64,000 nucleotides of DNA, taken from NCBI RefSeq assembly GCF_014635705.1, contig NZ_BMDI01000002.1, forward strand, positions 496,001 to 560,000, in the 5' to 3' direction. Below, in pieces: positions 17,180 to 25,808 of the stretch (position 1 is the first letter of the stretch; the number at the start of each line of letters is the position of its first letter). The notes under the pieces are model-generated. The model ran no database searches, was not told the origin of the DNA, and worked only from the letters and a program-made list of their open reading frames with translations. A program made the position numbers and the translations under genes. This stretch comes from Oxalicibacterium faecigallinarum (GTDB lineage Bacteria > Pseudomonadota > Gammaproteobacteria > Burkholderiales > Burkholderiaceae_D).

Positions 17180-17276
17180 AGTCGTCGTGCGTGTGTCCCG
17201 GACGGGAGTTGTAAAAGGTGGGGGAGGGAACTACGGTGAGCGGTACAACTGTCTCTAGTCTAGTACTGTTTTGTAT

Positions 17277-17303
17277 TCAAACGACGGTGCGGGCGCACCG
17301 TCG
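17277..17303 (-). terminator. Hairpin between trxA remnant and rho
   Basis: CGACGGTGC at 17282-17290 and GCACCGTCG at 17295-17303 form a nine-pair stem with a four-base loop. On the minus strand it is followed by TTTG. It could end the trxA transcript or act in the leader of rho. Confidence 0.5.
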
Positions 17304-17318
17304 ATTCATGCATGTCGA

Positions 17319-17607
17319 TCAGATATTGCTGTCGATAAAGGCAACCAACTGACCTTTGGCCAGCGCGCCAACCTTTTGGGCTGCAGGTGCGCCATTCTTG
17401 AACAGGATCAGGGTCGGAATGCCGCGAATGCCAAACTTGGCAGGAATCGCCTGGTTGGCATCCACATCCATTTTGGTGATCTGAATCTTGCCAGCATAAT
17501 CCTTGGCAACTTCTTTCAGCCCAGAAGTCCACGAGGACAGGCAGGTCGGATTTCAGAACGTCGGTTTCAAAAGACGAATCGCTGATGTGTTTGATGTTTT
17601 CGCTCAT
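17319..17607 (-). pseudogene. trxA: Thioredoxin 1 gene with internal deletion that removes the active site
   Basis: From the ATG at 17607 (GAGG upstream) the frame reads [18 protein letters not shown]...LVDFWAE, a normal thioredoxin N-terminus. It then jumps: the expected WCGPCKMIAP stretch is absent, and [21 protein letters not shown]...FIDSNI continues in another frame to a TGA at 17319. The remaining 289 bp plus 38 bp would give 109 codons, the normal size, so a 38-nt loss is inferred. The junction GGGCTGAAAGAAG fits both 'WAE' and 'LKE', suggesting slippage between two GCTGAA copies. Read straight through, it gives an unrelated tail to 17260. It could also be a sequencing or assembly error. 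Confidence 0.85.
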
Positions 17608-17918
17608 GTTTGCCTCGAAGTGAGGGGTAGGGGTAAATATCTGCGCCTTGAGACTGACCGTGTACCGGTGTTGTCCGCATGCTCCTGTTGCTGAAACAAC
17701 AGATGGAGACAATGCAATTTAGTTCAAGTATTTTTGGGAGGGTACAAGAAGTAGTCAGGCGGGGTCTGCGCAAATCATAACCCAATTTTATAAAAAGTGT
17801 GGCTTTGCCGATAAAATTTCAAAAGGCCGTTGTTTGACTTCACATAGAATGCGCAGGCGTGTTGTGCGCTCGCCTCGTTTCCCGTGTCCGTTTTGCCGTT
17901 CCCGACCCTTATTGACCT

Positions 17919-20621
17919 TTGAACGCCTCCGTTTCCATGCCGCCTGAAGTTGTTGCATTGCCGCCGTCCGCTGCGTTCTGGGACGAAGTCGCGCAAGCTT
18001 TGCTGGTCCGTGCGCAGCCTGATTATCGAATGGCGGCGTCCGTGGACCTGTCTTCCGTGCGGGTCATGGTTTCTACGTTTGAACACATCCAGTTGCTACG
18101 GCAGGCACTGACCCGCGCGCTTGACCGGGCCTTCATTCCGCCGACCATCATGACCCTGGGTGCCGCGATCGGCATGCTGCCGCCCGCTTCAGGCATTTTT
18201 GCGACCGCATCGAGTGAGCGGTTGATGACCTTGTACGCCTCCTTGCGACAACATGCCTGGCTCAAGAAATTATTCACGGCGCGGCGCAATACGGATTTGT
18301 TACCGCTCGCCGAGACACTGCTCGCCTTATCGGATGAACTGACGCAAGCCCTGCTGCCGTCGTTACATGTGAGGCCGGATGCGGCTGATGCGCGCTGGCA
18401 GGCAGCGCTTGAACAGCTATCGCCGAGTGCGCGTCATATGGTGTCGGATGAGGCACAACTGGTTCAGACGATCTGGAAAAGCCAGCTCGACGGTAACGAT
18501 GCGATTGTCCTTCGTTTTGTGCGCATGCTGGCCTTTGCCGATCAGGCGACACAGCCCTTGTTCTGGATCAGCCCGGTTGCGCCGGACCCGATGGAGCAGG
18601 CTTTTCTTGATGCCTGGGCCGGCAGACAAGCGGTCACGATCTTCACCTTGAGCTGGGACGCGGAAGGGTTGGCCGAAGCCTATTGCCGTGCATGGAGCGA
18701 GGTGCTGGACATCCCTGTACTGGCCGAGTCGCGACCGATCGGCACGCCACAAGGTGTATCGCTTTTCCCCGCACAAAGCATGGAAGCCGAAGCGCAGGGC
18801 GGCGCGCAGGTCATTGTGGACTGGTTGCAGCAAGGTAAGCAGCAGATCGCAATCGTGGCGCAGGATCGCGTGGTGGCACGTCGTATCCGAGCCCTTCTGG
18901 ATCGTGCGCAGATTCAGGTTGCGGATGAAACGGGGTGGAAGCTGTCGACGACACGTGCTGCTGCAGCGATTGCCGCATGGCTGGAATTGATTGCCGCTTC
19001 CGCAGAAACCATGGCCTTGCTGGATTTTCTGAAGTCACCGTTTGTCATGGCGTCTGCACCGGGCAAGGCCGATGTGCTCATGAAGATCGAGCTGGTATTG
19101 CGTCGGGCAAATGTCTTAAGTGGTTGGGAGGCGGCCAACAAGGCGCTTGCCGATCAGCCGGAAGCGCGAGAGCTGATAGCATCGCTGGCGCAACAAGCCG
19201 CGCAGTTCAGCAAGCCGCGTACCTTGTGTGCATGGCTAGGTGCGATGCATGCGATGCTTGATGCCTTGGACATGCGCACCGCGTTGCAGGCGGATGAAGC
19301 TGGTGCGCAAGTGCTCACGATGTTCAGCGAGATTGAGCGTGATTGCGTGCGCGTGGAGCAGCCGTTCTCTTTTGCGGAATGGCGTGCATTCCTTAACCTG
19401 CAACTGGAATCGACAGCGTTTGTCGCGCGCAATCATGATCGTCGCGTCATCATGTTGCCGTTGAACGGCGCACGCCTGCGCACCTTTGATGCCGTGCTGG
19501 TTGTGGGCGCCGATGGTGAACATCTGCCATCCAGACCGGTTGAGACCTTGTTCTTTGCCAATTCGGTTCGTGCTGAACTCGGTCTGCCGACACGCGAGCA
19601 GCGGCAACGACAGCAGTTGCGTGATGTGATCGAGCTGCTGTCTTCTAACGATACGGTGCTGCTGTCGTGGCAGATGCATAAAAATGGTGAGCCCAATCCT
19701 GCCAGTCCATGGATAGAGAGATTGAAACTGACTTTGCAGCAAGCCGGACAGGCGAGCCTGCCAATCCATGACGTCACACCGGCCAAGCGTCATCTCGAGG
19801 TCATGCCGGTGACGATGCCGCGACCGGCCGCGCCGACATTGGTACCACGCAGGTTATCTGCGAGCGGTTACAACAGTCTGGTTGCCTGTCCTTACCAGTT
19901 CTTTGCCACCCGCATGCTTGGTCTGTCCGGCATCGATGAGTTGTCGGACATGCCGGAGAAGCGGGATTACGGCGACTGGTTGCATCAGATCCTGCTGCAA
20001 TTTCATGAGACCTTGCGTGATCGCACGATTCCACTGGCTGATCGTCCCGCCTTGCTGGAGGCGATTTCCAACCGTGTCTTTGCGCAGGAGCTGGATCGCA
20101 GTGCGGCTGCACTGGGTTATTACGCGCGCTGGCAAAAGAACATGTCTGCCTATCTGGCGTGGGTGGAGAAACACGAGGCGGATGGCTGGACTTTTTCCGT
20201 GGGAGAAGAGCGTCTTGAGCGTGTCTTGCGTTGGCACGATGGTGAAGTCTTGCTGCATGGACGTGTAGATCGTATCGATCACAACGCAGATGGACAACGC
20301 ATGGTGCTTGATTACAAAAGCACAGGGCAAAGCAATCTGAAGAATCGCCTCAAGCTGGGGGAAGATCAGCAATTGCCGTTTTATGGCTTGCTGTCGCACG
20401 ACTCTCTGGCAAGCGCTGCCTATGTGCCTTTGGAGGCGGATAAAAATGGGATTGCCTTGGTCGAGACGGCAGAGCTCGATCAATGGCAACAAGTACTGTC
20501 CTCACACATTACGGACAACATGCAGGCAATTGCAAACGGCGCGCCATTGCCGGCAACCGGACCGGAATCCGTCTGCCAGTATTGCGATGTGCGTGGTTTG
20601 TGCCGCAAGGGAGCGTGGTGA
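17919..20621 (+). CDS. AddB-like PD-(D/E)XK nuclease / inactive helicase subunit
   Basis: The 900-residue protein has helicase-like N-terminal and middle regions without an intact Walker A motif. It includes RVIMLPLNGARLRTFDAVLVVGADGEHLPSRP. A C-terminal RecB-family nuclease follows, starting LVACPYQFFATRMLGL, with GDWLHQILLQFHE, VLDYKSTGQ (catalytic D...K) and CQYCDVRGLC, a cysteine cluster like the iron-sulphur site of AddB-type enzymes. With the next gene it forms a double-strand-break end-processing enzyme for recombination. The start is a TTG at 17919 or an ATG at 17937; neither has a clear ribosome site. Overlaps the next gene by one base. Confidence 0.8.
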   Translation: MNASVSMPPEVVALPPSAAFWDEVAQALLVRAQPDYRMAASVDLSSVRVMVSTFEHIQLLRQALTRALDRAFIPPTIMTLGAAIGMLPPASGIFATASSERLMTLYASLRQHAWLKKLFTARRNTDLLPLAETLLALSDELTQALLPSLHVRPDAADARWQAALEQLSPSARHMVSDEAQLVQTIWKSQLDGNDAIVLRFVRMLAFADQATQPLFWISPVAPDPMEQAFLDAWAGRQAVTIFTLSWDAEGLAEAYCRAWSEVLDIPVLAESRPIGTPQGVSLFPAQSMEAEAQGGAQVIVDWLQQGKQQIAIVAQDRVVARRIRALLDRAQIQVADETGWKLSTTRAAAAIAAWLELIAASAETMALLDFLKSPFVMASAPGKADVLMKIELVLRRANVLSGWEAANKALADQPEARELIASLAQQAAQFSKPRTLCAWLGAMHAMLDALDMRTALQADEAGAQVLTMFSEIERDCVRVEQPFSFAEWRAFLNLQLESTAFVARNHDRRVIMLPLNGARLRTFDAVLVVGADGEHLPSRPVETLFFANSVRAELGLPTREQRQRQQLRDVIELLSSNDTVLLSWQMHKNGEPNPASPWIERLKLTLQQAGQASLPIHDVTPAKRHLEVMPVTMPRPAAPTLVPRRLSASGYNSLVACPYQFFATRMLGLSGIDELSDMPEKRDYGDWLHQILLQFHETLRDRTIPLADRPALLEAISNRVFAQELDRSAAALGYYARWQKNMSAYLAWVEKHEADGWTFSVGEERLERVLRWHDGEVLLHGRVDRIDHNADGQRMVLDYKSTGQSNLKNRLKLGEDQQLPFYGLLSHDSLASAAYVPLEADKNGIALVETAELDQWQQVLSSHITDNMQAIANGAPLPATGPESVCQYCDVRGLCRKGAW

Positions 20622-23600
20622 TGGAACGCGTACCCCATCAACAGACAATGCCGCGCGCCTATGAAATCAACGGTGCACCGGCTGAAGCGACACAATTCGT
20701 CGCGATTGCCTGCGATCCGGCGCGCTCTGTCGTGGTGGAAGCCTGCGCCGGCAGCGGCAAGACATGGTTGCTGGTCGCGCGTATCTTGCGGCTGTTGCTT
20801 GCCGGTGCCGAGCCATCGCAGATATTGGCCATTACGTTTACACGCAAGGCGGCGCAAGAGATGCAGGAACGTCTGTTGCAGTTGCTGGCACAACTGGCGC
20901 AAGGCAAGGATGAGGAAGTCCGTGCATTGTTGCTGGAGCGCGGTGTTGCAGAGACGAGCTTGCCGGACGTGATGCCGCGGGCGCGTGCCTTGTATGAACG
21001 TGTGCTGCGCAGTCCGCAGGGTTTGTCGATCGATACCTTCCACAGCTGGTTTCTACGTCTGATACAAATTGCGCCGTTGGCATCTGGTGTGCCGCACGGC
21101 TATGGCTTGGCCGAAGCAACGGGTGAGATCAGCGCGGATGCCTATGGCCGTTTCATGCTGCAGGTGCGGGATGATGCCGAGTTGAAGGAGGCATTGCTGG
21201 TTCTGTATCGTCATCTTGGCGACACGCGTGGACGCGACTTGCTGCATGCTTTCATCGAAAAGCGTGCTGAATGGTGGGCGGCAACAGCGCAAGGTGAACA
21301 GCCGCTCGACTGGTTGAGGGAACTGTGCGGCGATGATGCGCTTCACGATGCGCGTCTTTCCGTCTGGTCCGATGCGATCTTGCGAGAGCGCATTCTGCGT
21401 ATCGCCGTATTGCTCGGACAGGGAACCGCCACCAATCAGAAACGTGCGATTGCCATTGAAACTGCCATTACGGCGGGTGCCGCGGTAGAGCAGTTCGCTG
21501 CGCTGGCAACGCAATTTGTCGATGACAAAGGTCATCCCCGCGGTAACAGCGCAAGCAAGGGCAAATTATGCGATGTGCTGCTACGCCATCTTGGCGATGA
21601 CGGGGTGCAGGCATTCGAGGATGAATTCGAGGCGATCGGCAAGGCGTTGATGCAACTGGAGGCACGTGCGACCGAGCACCTTGTCATCGAATTGAATCAG
21701 GCGCTGTTTGCTGTTGGCCGTGCCTTTCTGGATGTGTACCAGGGCGTCAAGGCCGAGCAACGCGTCTTTGATTTTGCCGATCTGGAATGGCAGGCGTGGA
21801 AACTGCTCGCCAATGGAGAACACGCAGCGTATGTGCAGAGCCGTCTGGATGCACGGTATCGCCATGTACTGCTTGACGAGTTTCAGGATACCAATCCGCT
21901 GCAATGGAACATTGTACAAGCCTGGCTGGCTGCATACGGCGATGACACGGTGCGTCCCAGCATGTTTGTCGTGGGCGACCCCAAACAGTCGATCTATCGC
22001 TTCCGCCGCGCCGAACCACGGGTTTTTACTGCTGCGCGTGAAACCTTGCAAGCGCAAGGTGCCGCATTCTTGCGTACCAATCAGACTCGTCGCAATGCAG
22101 CAGGCATCGTCGATGCGCTCAATATCGCGTTCGCGGCCAATCCCCTTTATCAGCCGCAAACGACACTCGCCCAGTCGGCCGGCACGGTCTGGCGTCTGCC
22201 GCTCGTGCATCGCGAAAAGAACGACAAAGTGACCTGGTCGCCTGCGCAGTTGCGGGATCCGTTGACCACAGCGCGGGAAGAAGAGGAAGACGAGCGGCGT
22301 CTTGAAGAAGGTCGCGCCGTGGTGCAGGCCATCTTGCGGGCAAAGCAAACATTGCCAGAAGCAGGCTGGTCGGACGTCATGTTGCTGGTCAAAAAGCGGA
22401 CGCATTTGCGTGCTTATGAGCGTGCCTTGCGGGAAGCTGGTATTCCGTTTGCCTCCGATAAACGCGGTGGCCTGCTTGATTCGCTCGAGATCGCGGACCT
22501 GATCGCCTTGCTGACGTTTCTCATCACACCGCACGATAATCTGGCGTTGGCACATGTGCTCAAGTCACCGATCATTGGTGCCAGCGATGAGGACCTGATT
22601 GCGCTTGCCGCCATTCCGGAAAATAACTGGTGGGACAGGCTCTTGCATATTACGTCATCGTTGACGACGCCTGCCTTGCAACGTGGTGTCGCGTTGCTGC
22701 AGAACTGGTTGACGGTTGCGCCGCATTTACCCGTGCATGATCTGCTGGATCGCATTCTGGCAGAGGGCGATATCGTTGCGCGCTATATACAAACCGCGAC
22801 GCCTGTCGTGCGCGGGCAGGTTACTGGCAATATCGATGCATTTACCGAGCTGGCACTCAACATGGATGCGGGACGCTATCCGAGTCTGCCCAAGTTCATC
22901 GACGCCTTGCGCCGTTTGCAAAAAACAGCGGAAAGCGATGCGCCTGATGAAGCCGATATCGATGCGGGTACCGATGCAGTACGCATTCTGACGATTCACG
23001 GCGCAAAAGGGCTGGAAGCATCCATTGTCGTCATGCTCGATACCAACCATAGCGAATCCGCACGTGAAGACTACGGCATGCTGTGTGCGTGGCCGCAGGA
23101 TAGTCAGGCGCCGACGCATTTTTCCGCATTTGCGCGCAAGGCAGAGCGGGGTATGGCGCGCAATCATCTGTTCGACGAAGAAGAACGGCAGAAAACACAG
23201 GAGAACTGGAATCTCCTGTATGTCGCGGCGACACGTGCACGCCATCTGCTGATCGTCAGCGGTGTCGAAGATGATCGCAAGGCTGCGGTTGATGGGGTAA
23301 CAGAAGGCAGTTGGTATGCCAGTTTCTCGCATGTGCCGACAGTAGAGATTTCGACGGCTGTTGCGCCATCGGCATCTGCGCCAGCATTGCCTGCTCATAT
23401 TGACTGGCCGGTTTTCTCGCCACCGGCAATGCCTGCACCGGCAATCGATGTTCCTCTCGCGTTGACATCCGATGAAATCGAAGAAGGCATCGCCTTGCAT
23501 GCGTTGATGGAGCGGCTAATGCATCTGGCAGACTGGCCAGTGCAGATACCAGAAGCCGAACAGATTGCGGCCTGGTTGCCGTGCCCGTTGGTGTTGGCCC

Positions 23601-23917
23601 AGACAGTGCGTGCACAGGCGCACACGATTCTTTCTCAGCCTGAACTGATGCGTTTTTTCGACCCCGCACAGTATCGTTTTGCCCGTAATGAAATGGAGAT
23701 CGTGACGGCGACGGGCATCGCACGCTTTGATCGTGCCGTCATGTTTGACGATGCGTTCTGGATTCTCGATTACAAGCGTAATTTGCTGGATAACGAACGG
23801 ATTGCCTATACCCAGCAACTGGCGCGTTATCGCATGGCGGCGGCATCGGTTTTTCCGGACGTGTTGATCCGTACGGCACTGATCACGGTGGATGGTCGTC
23901 TGATCGAGATCGCCTGA
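20621..23917 (+). CDS. AddA-like UvrD-family helicase-nuclease
   Basis: The 1098-residue protein starts at the ATG at 20621, which overlaps the TGA of the previous gene (TGATG) and has AAGGGAG upstream. Superfamily 1A motifs are intact: ACAGSGKTWLL (I), ITFTRKAAQEM (Ia), LLDEFQDTNPLQW (II), VGDPKQSIYRFRRAEP (III) and LTIHGAKGLE (V). Helicase motif VI is in LLYVAATRARHLLIVSG. The C-terminal nuclease has RFDRAVMFDDAFWILDYKRN, with the D...K pair. It unwinds and cuts DNA ends together with the AddB-like partner, supporting RecA-dependent repair. Confidence 0.85.
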   Translation: MERVPHQQTMPRAYEINGAPAEATQFVAIACDPARSVVVEACAGSGKTWLLVARILRLLLAGAEPSQILAITFTRKAAQEMQERLLQLLAQLAQGKDEEVRALLLERGVAETSLPDVMPRARALYERVLRSPQGLSIDTFHSWFLRLIQIAPLASGVPHGYGLAEATGEISADAYGRFMLQVRDDAELKEALLVLYRHLGDTRGRDLLHAFIEKRAEWWAATAQGEQPLDWLRELCGDDALHDARLSVWSDAILRERILRIAVLLGQGTATNQKRAIAIETAITAGAAVEQFAALATQFVDDKGHPRGNSASKGKLCDVLLRHLGDDGVQAFEDEFEAIGKALMQLEARATEHLVIELNQALFAVGRAFLDVYQGVKAEQRVFDFADLEWQAWKLLANGEHAAYVQSRLDARYRHVLLDEFQDTNPLQWNIVQAWLAAYGDDTVRPSMFVVGDPKQSIYRFRRAEPRVFTAARETLQAQGAAFLRTNQTRRNAAGIVDALNIAFAANPLYQPQTTLAQSAGTVWRLPLVHREKNDKVTWSPAQLRDPLTTAREEEEDERRLEEGRAVVQAILRAKQTLPEAGWSDVMLLVKKRTHLRAYERALREAGIPFASDKRGGLLDSLEIADLIALLTFLITPHDNLALAHVLKSPIIGASDEDLIALAAIPENNWWDRLLHITSSLTTPALQRGVALLQNWLTVAPHLPVHDLLDRILAEGDIVARYIQTATPVVRGQVTGNIDAFTELALNMDAGRYPSLPKFIDALRRLQKTAESDAPDEADIDAGTDAVRILTIHGAKGLEASIVVMLDTNHSESAREDYGMLCAWPQDSQAPTHFSAFARKAERGMARNHLFDEEERQKTQENWNLLYVAATRARHLLIVSGVEDDRKAAVDGVTEGSWYASFSHVPTVEISTAVAPSASAPALPAHIDWPVFSPPAMPAPAIDVPLALTSDEIEEGIALHALMERLMHLADWPVQIPEAEQIAAWLPCPLVLAQTVRAQAHTILSQPELMRFFDPAQYRFARNEMEIVTATGIARFDRAVMFDDAFWILDYKRNLLDNERIAYTQQLARYRMAAASVFPDVLIRTALITVDGRLIEIA

Positions 23918-24037
23918 TGGGTTACCATGCGCATGCGTTGTTGCGCGCGGCGATGCATGAATTTGCGCGGGACAACAACAAAGTCATAAACAATTGTCAT
24001 CTGCATGCAAAAAAGTGTGGTGCCAGATGGCAATCTA

Positions 24038-24067
24038 TTGACGCTCGTTCCTCCAGACCTCTATAGT
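24038..24067 (+). promoter_or_regulatory. Promoter just in front of the zapB-like gene
   Basis: TTGACG at 24038-24043 and TATAGT at 24062-24067 are separated by 18 bp, a good sigma-70 match. Transcription would begin about seven bases after the -10 box, that is at or next to the ATG at 24074, which would make the message leaderless. Confidence 0.55.
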
Positions 24068-24073
24068 TGCGGC

Positions 24074-24292
24074 ATGATTTCCGACTTCCAAACGCTTTCC
24101 CAAAAAATCGAGCAGCTGGCTGCACTGACGCAAGCACTGCGCAGTGAAAATGCCGAGTTGCGCCTGCGTTCTTCTGCACTGACGGAAGAAAATGCGCAAT
24201 TGTCGCGCCGTATGCAGGAGGCACATGATCGTGTTGCTGCGCTGATCGACAGCATGCCTGGTACAGAAGAGCAGAAGGAACAGGCAGCATGA
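24074..24292 (+). CDS. ZapB-like coiled-coil cell-division protein
   Basis: The 72-residue product is almost entirely a predicted coiled coil: FQTLSQKIEQLAALTQAL...ENAELRLRSSALTEENAQLSRRMQEAHDRVAALI. This size and heptad pattern, and translational overlap (ATGA) with zapA, fit a ZapB/TIGR02449-type partner of the FtsZ ring. ATG at 24074 is chosen over an earlier in-frame ATG at 24005, which lies upstream of the promoter. No ribosome site precedes the chosen ATG. Confidence 0.7.
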   Translation: MISDFQTLSQKIEQLAALTQALRSENAELRLRSSALTEENAQLSRRMQEAHDRVAALIDSMPGTEEQKEQAA

Positions 24293-24600
24293 TTCAGTTG
24301 AATGTGTCCATCATGGGACAAGCGTACAAGCTTGCCTGCAAGGAAGATGAAGAGCAGGCGTTGCGCGAAGCAATTGCCTACCTTGATGAAAAGATGTGCG
24401 CAATTCGTGATGCCGGCAAGATTAAAGGGACAGATCGCATTGCGGTTACTGCCGCGCTGGGAATCACGGCAGAATTGCTCTCCACCAAGGTGCCGGATGG
24501 CCCGCTGTCCGAGATGAGCATGGCAGAAGTAAAGCAAAGAATCACTGCGATGCATGCTGTGTTGGATACAGCACTCGCACCGCAAGAAAAACTGTTTTAA
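24289..24600 (+). CDS. zapA: Cell division protein ZapA
   Basis: The 103-residue protein starts QLNVSIMGQAYKLACKEDEEQALREAIAYLDEKM and continues with DRIAVTAALGITAELL and a C-terminal coiled coil. This is the ZapA pattern (strand, GxxY, then long helix). ZapA bundles FtsZ filaments at mid-cell. Its start overlaps the stop of the zapB-like gene by four bases. The 6S RNA gene follows directly, as in other proteobacteria. Confidence 0.92.
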   Translation: MIQLNVSIMGQAYKLACKEDEEQALREAIAYLDEKMCAIRDAGKIKGTDRIAVTAALGITAELLSTKVPDGPLSEMSMAEVKQRITAMHAVLDTALAPQEKLF

Positions 24601-24613
24601 TCGTTTCCGCCGC

Positions 24614-24642
24614 TTTCACTTGCGCGCCGATTGCGGTAGACT
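24614..24642 (+). promoter_or_regulatory. Promoter of 6S RNA
   Basis: TTTCAC at 24614-24619 and TAGACT at 24637-24642 are 17 bp apart. The predicted start, about seven bases later (near 24649), coincides with the 5' strand of the 6S closing stem. Confidence 0.5.
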
Positions 24643-24647
24643 TCAGT

Positions 24648-24822
24648 TCCCTGCGGTGTTCGCCATTGCCATATATTCCTTGAACCATTTACGCGCAGCG
24701 GCCGCGGAATTTTGTTTGACGGGCGTGAGCGTCGCTAGTCCGATGAACCCGAAGTTGAACTAACTGCGGCCACCTTGAACCTTTTGGTTCGGGATGCCGG
24801 CAAAGCGGCACAGGCGGGGACT
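24648..24822 (+). ncRNA. ssrS: 6S RNA
   Basis: The CCCTGCGGTGTTCGC block at the 5' end can pair with the CACAGGCGGGG region at the 3' end, making the closing stem. Inside are TTGAACC near the 5' side, GTTGAACTAACTGCGGCC, and CACCTTGAACC followed by a GGTTCGGGATGCCGGC arm, all typical of proteobacterial 6S RNA. 6S RNA binds sigma-70 RNA polymerase through an open-promoter-like bubble and lowers transcription in stationary phase. Position directly after zapA is the classic location. Ends are estimated to within about ten bases. Confidence 0.82.
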
Positions 24823-24830
24823 TATTTCAG

Positions 24831-24862
24831 AACGGTTGCATGCAAATGCAGCCGTTTTTTGT
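24831..24862 (+). terminator. Terminator after 6S RNA
   Basis: AACGGTTGCAT at 24831-24841 pairs with ATGCAGCCGTT at 24846-24856 (one G-U pair) around a four-base loop, followed by a run of Ts to 24860. It lies a few bases past the 6S RNA. Confidence 0.8.
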
Positions 24863-24949
24863 TTTGTATCGAGTTTGTGTGATCATGGACCTGGGTTTTG
24901 CATCCAGGTGGCCCCTTTCACTGTTCACTTGGCGTTACAGGAAATTGTC

Positions 24950-25408
24950 ATGCGTTACTGGCTCATGAAATCCGAACCTGATGAAGTCAGCATCGACGAT
25001 GCGCTTGCCGCACCGGGCCAGACGGTAGCTTGGACCGGCGTGCGTAATTATCAGGCACGTAATTTCATGCGTGACACGATGCAGATCGGTGATGGCGTCC
25101 TGTTCTACCATTCGAGCTGTCCCGAACCCGGTATTGCCGGTCTGGCCGAGGTGGCGAGTATGCCTTATCCCGATCCCACCCAGTTTGATCCAGAAAGTCC
25201 GTACCACGATCCCAAAGCCACGCCGGAGAATCCGCGCTGGATGCTGGTGGATGTGCGGGCACTGGAAAAGACGCGTTTGATTCCGCTGGCCGACATGCGG
25301 GCGGCCGCTGCACTGGAAGGCATGCAGGTACTGCAAAAAGGCAGTCGCCTTTCGATTACGCCGGTGACGAAGTGCGAGTGGAATTACATCGTCAAGAAAA
25401 TGCTGTGA
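24950..25408 (+). CDS. EVE domain protein (thymocyte nuclear protein 1-like)
   Basis: The 152-residue protein begins RYWLMKSEPDEVSIDD and carries WTGVRNYQARNFMRD, GDGVLFYHSSC and GIAGLAEVA, with DPTQFDPESPYHDPKA, then PRWMLVDVRA. These are the signature blocks of EVE/PUA-like domains, thought to bind modified nucleotides in DNA or RNA. The ATG at 24950 has CAGGAAA upstream; an earlier in-frame ATG at 24794 lies within the 6S RNA gene. The partner and modified base are unknown. Confidence 0.88.
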   Translation: MRYWLMKSEPDEVSIDDALAAPGQTVAWTGVRNYQARNFMRDTMQIGDGVLFYHSSCPEPGIAGLAEVASMPYPDPTQFDPESPYHDPKATPENPRWMLVDVRALEKTRLIPLADMRAAAALEGMQVLQKGSRLSITPVTKCEWNYIVKKML

Positions 25409-25808
25409 GTCAATGCTGCATGCCCCCTGGCACGTTGCATGCATAATGAAAAAGAGACTCGCGGACGGCGAAATCGGCAAGCGATAAATATTCAATGCAA
25501 GAGTGCGTTAGCGCACGTGCAAAATGAACTTTATAGTGGTTTAATCATCTTTATAGATGGTCAACATGTGGTTCATCAGGCAATAATATGGAAATCCCGG
25601 TCACGGATCTTGGCATGCACAATCCCATGCGCAACAATCGCGCAGTCGTGCCCCCGCTGTTACCTGTCGTTTTACGTTCCTTTTCCCGATTTTTCTGTTT
25701 GTCTACTCCACGTCTTCGTACCTTTTCCCCCATTTTTTACATGTCTGCCGTATCGGCGCGCATGTTCGTTTTGAATTCACAACCTATCCAAAAGAGTAGA
25801 GGGAGAGC
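25409..25808. other. Gene-free stretch before the nucleotidyltransferase
   Basis: This 400-bp stretch has only short overlapping open frames with no coding character. Two copies of CTTTATAG about 20 bp apart (near 25530-25555) and a GTGCG-TTA-GCGCAC dyad near 25503 are visible. They may belong to the promoter of the following gene. No structured RNA was recognised. Confidence 0.4.
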
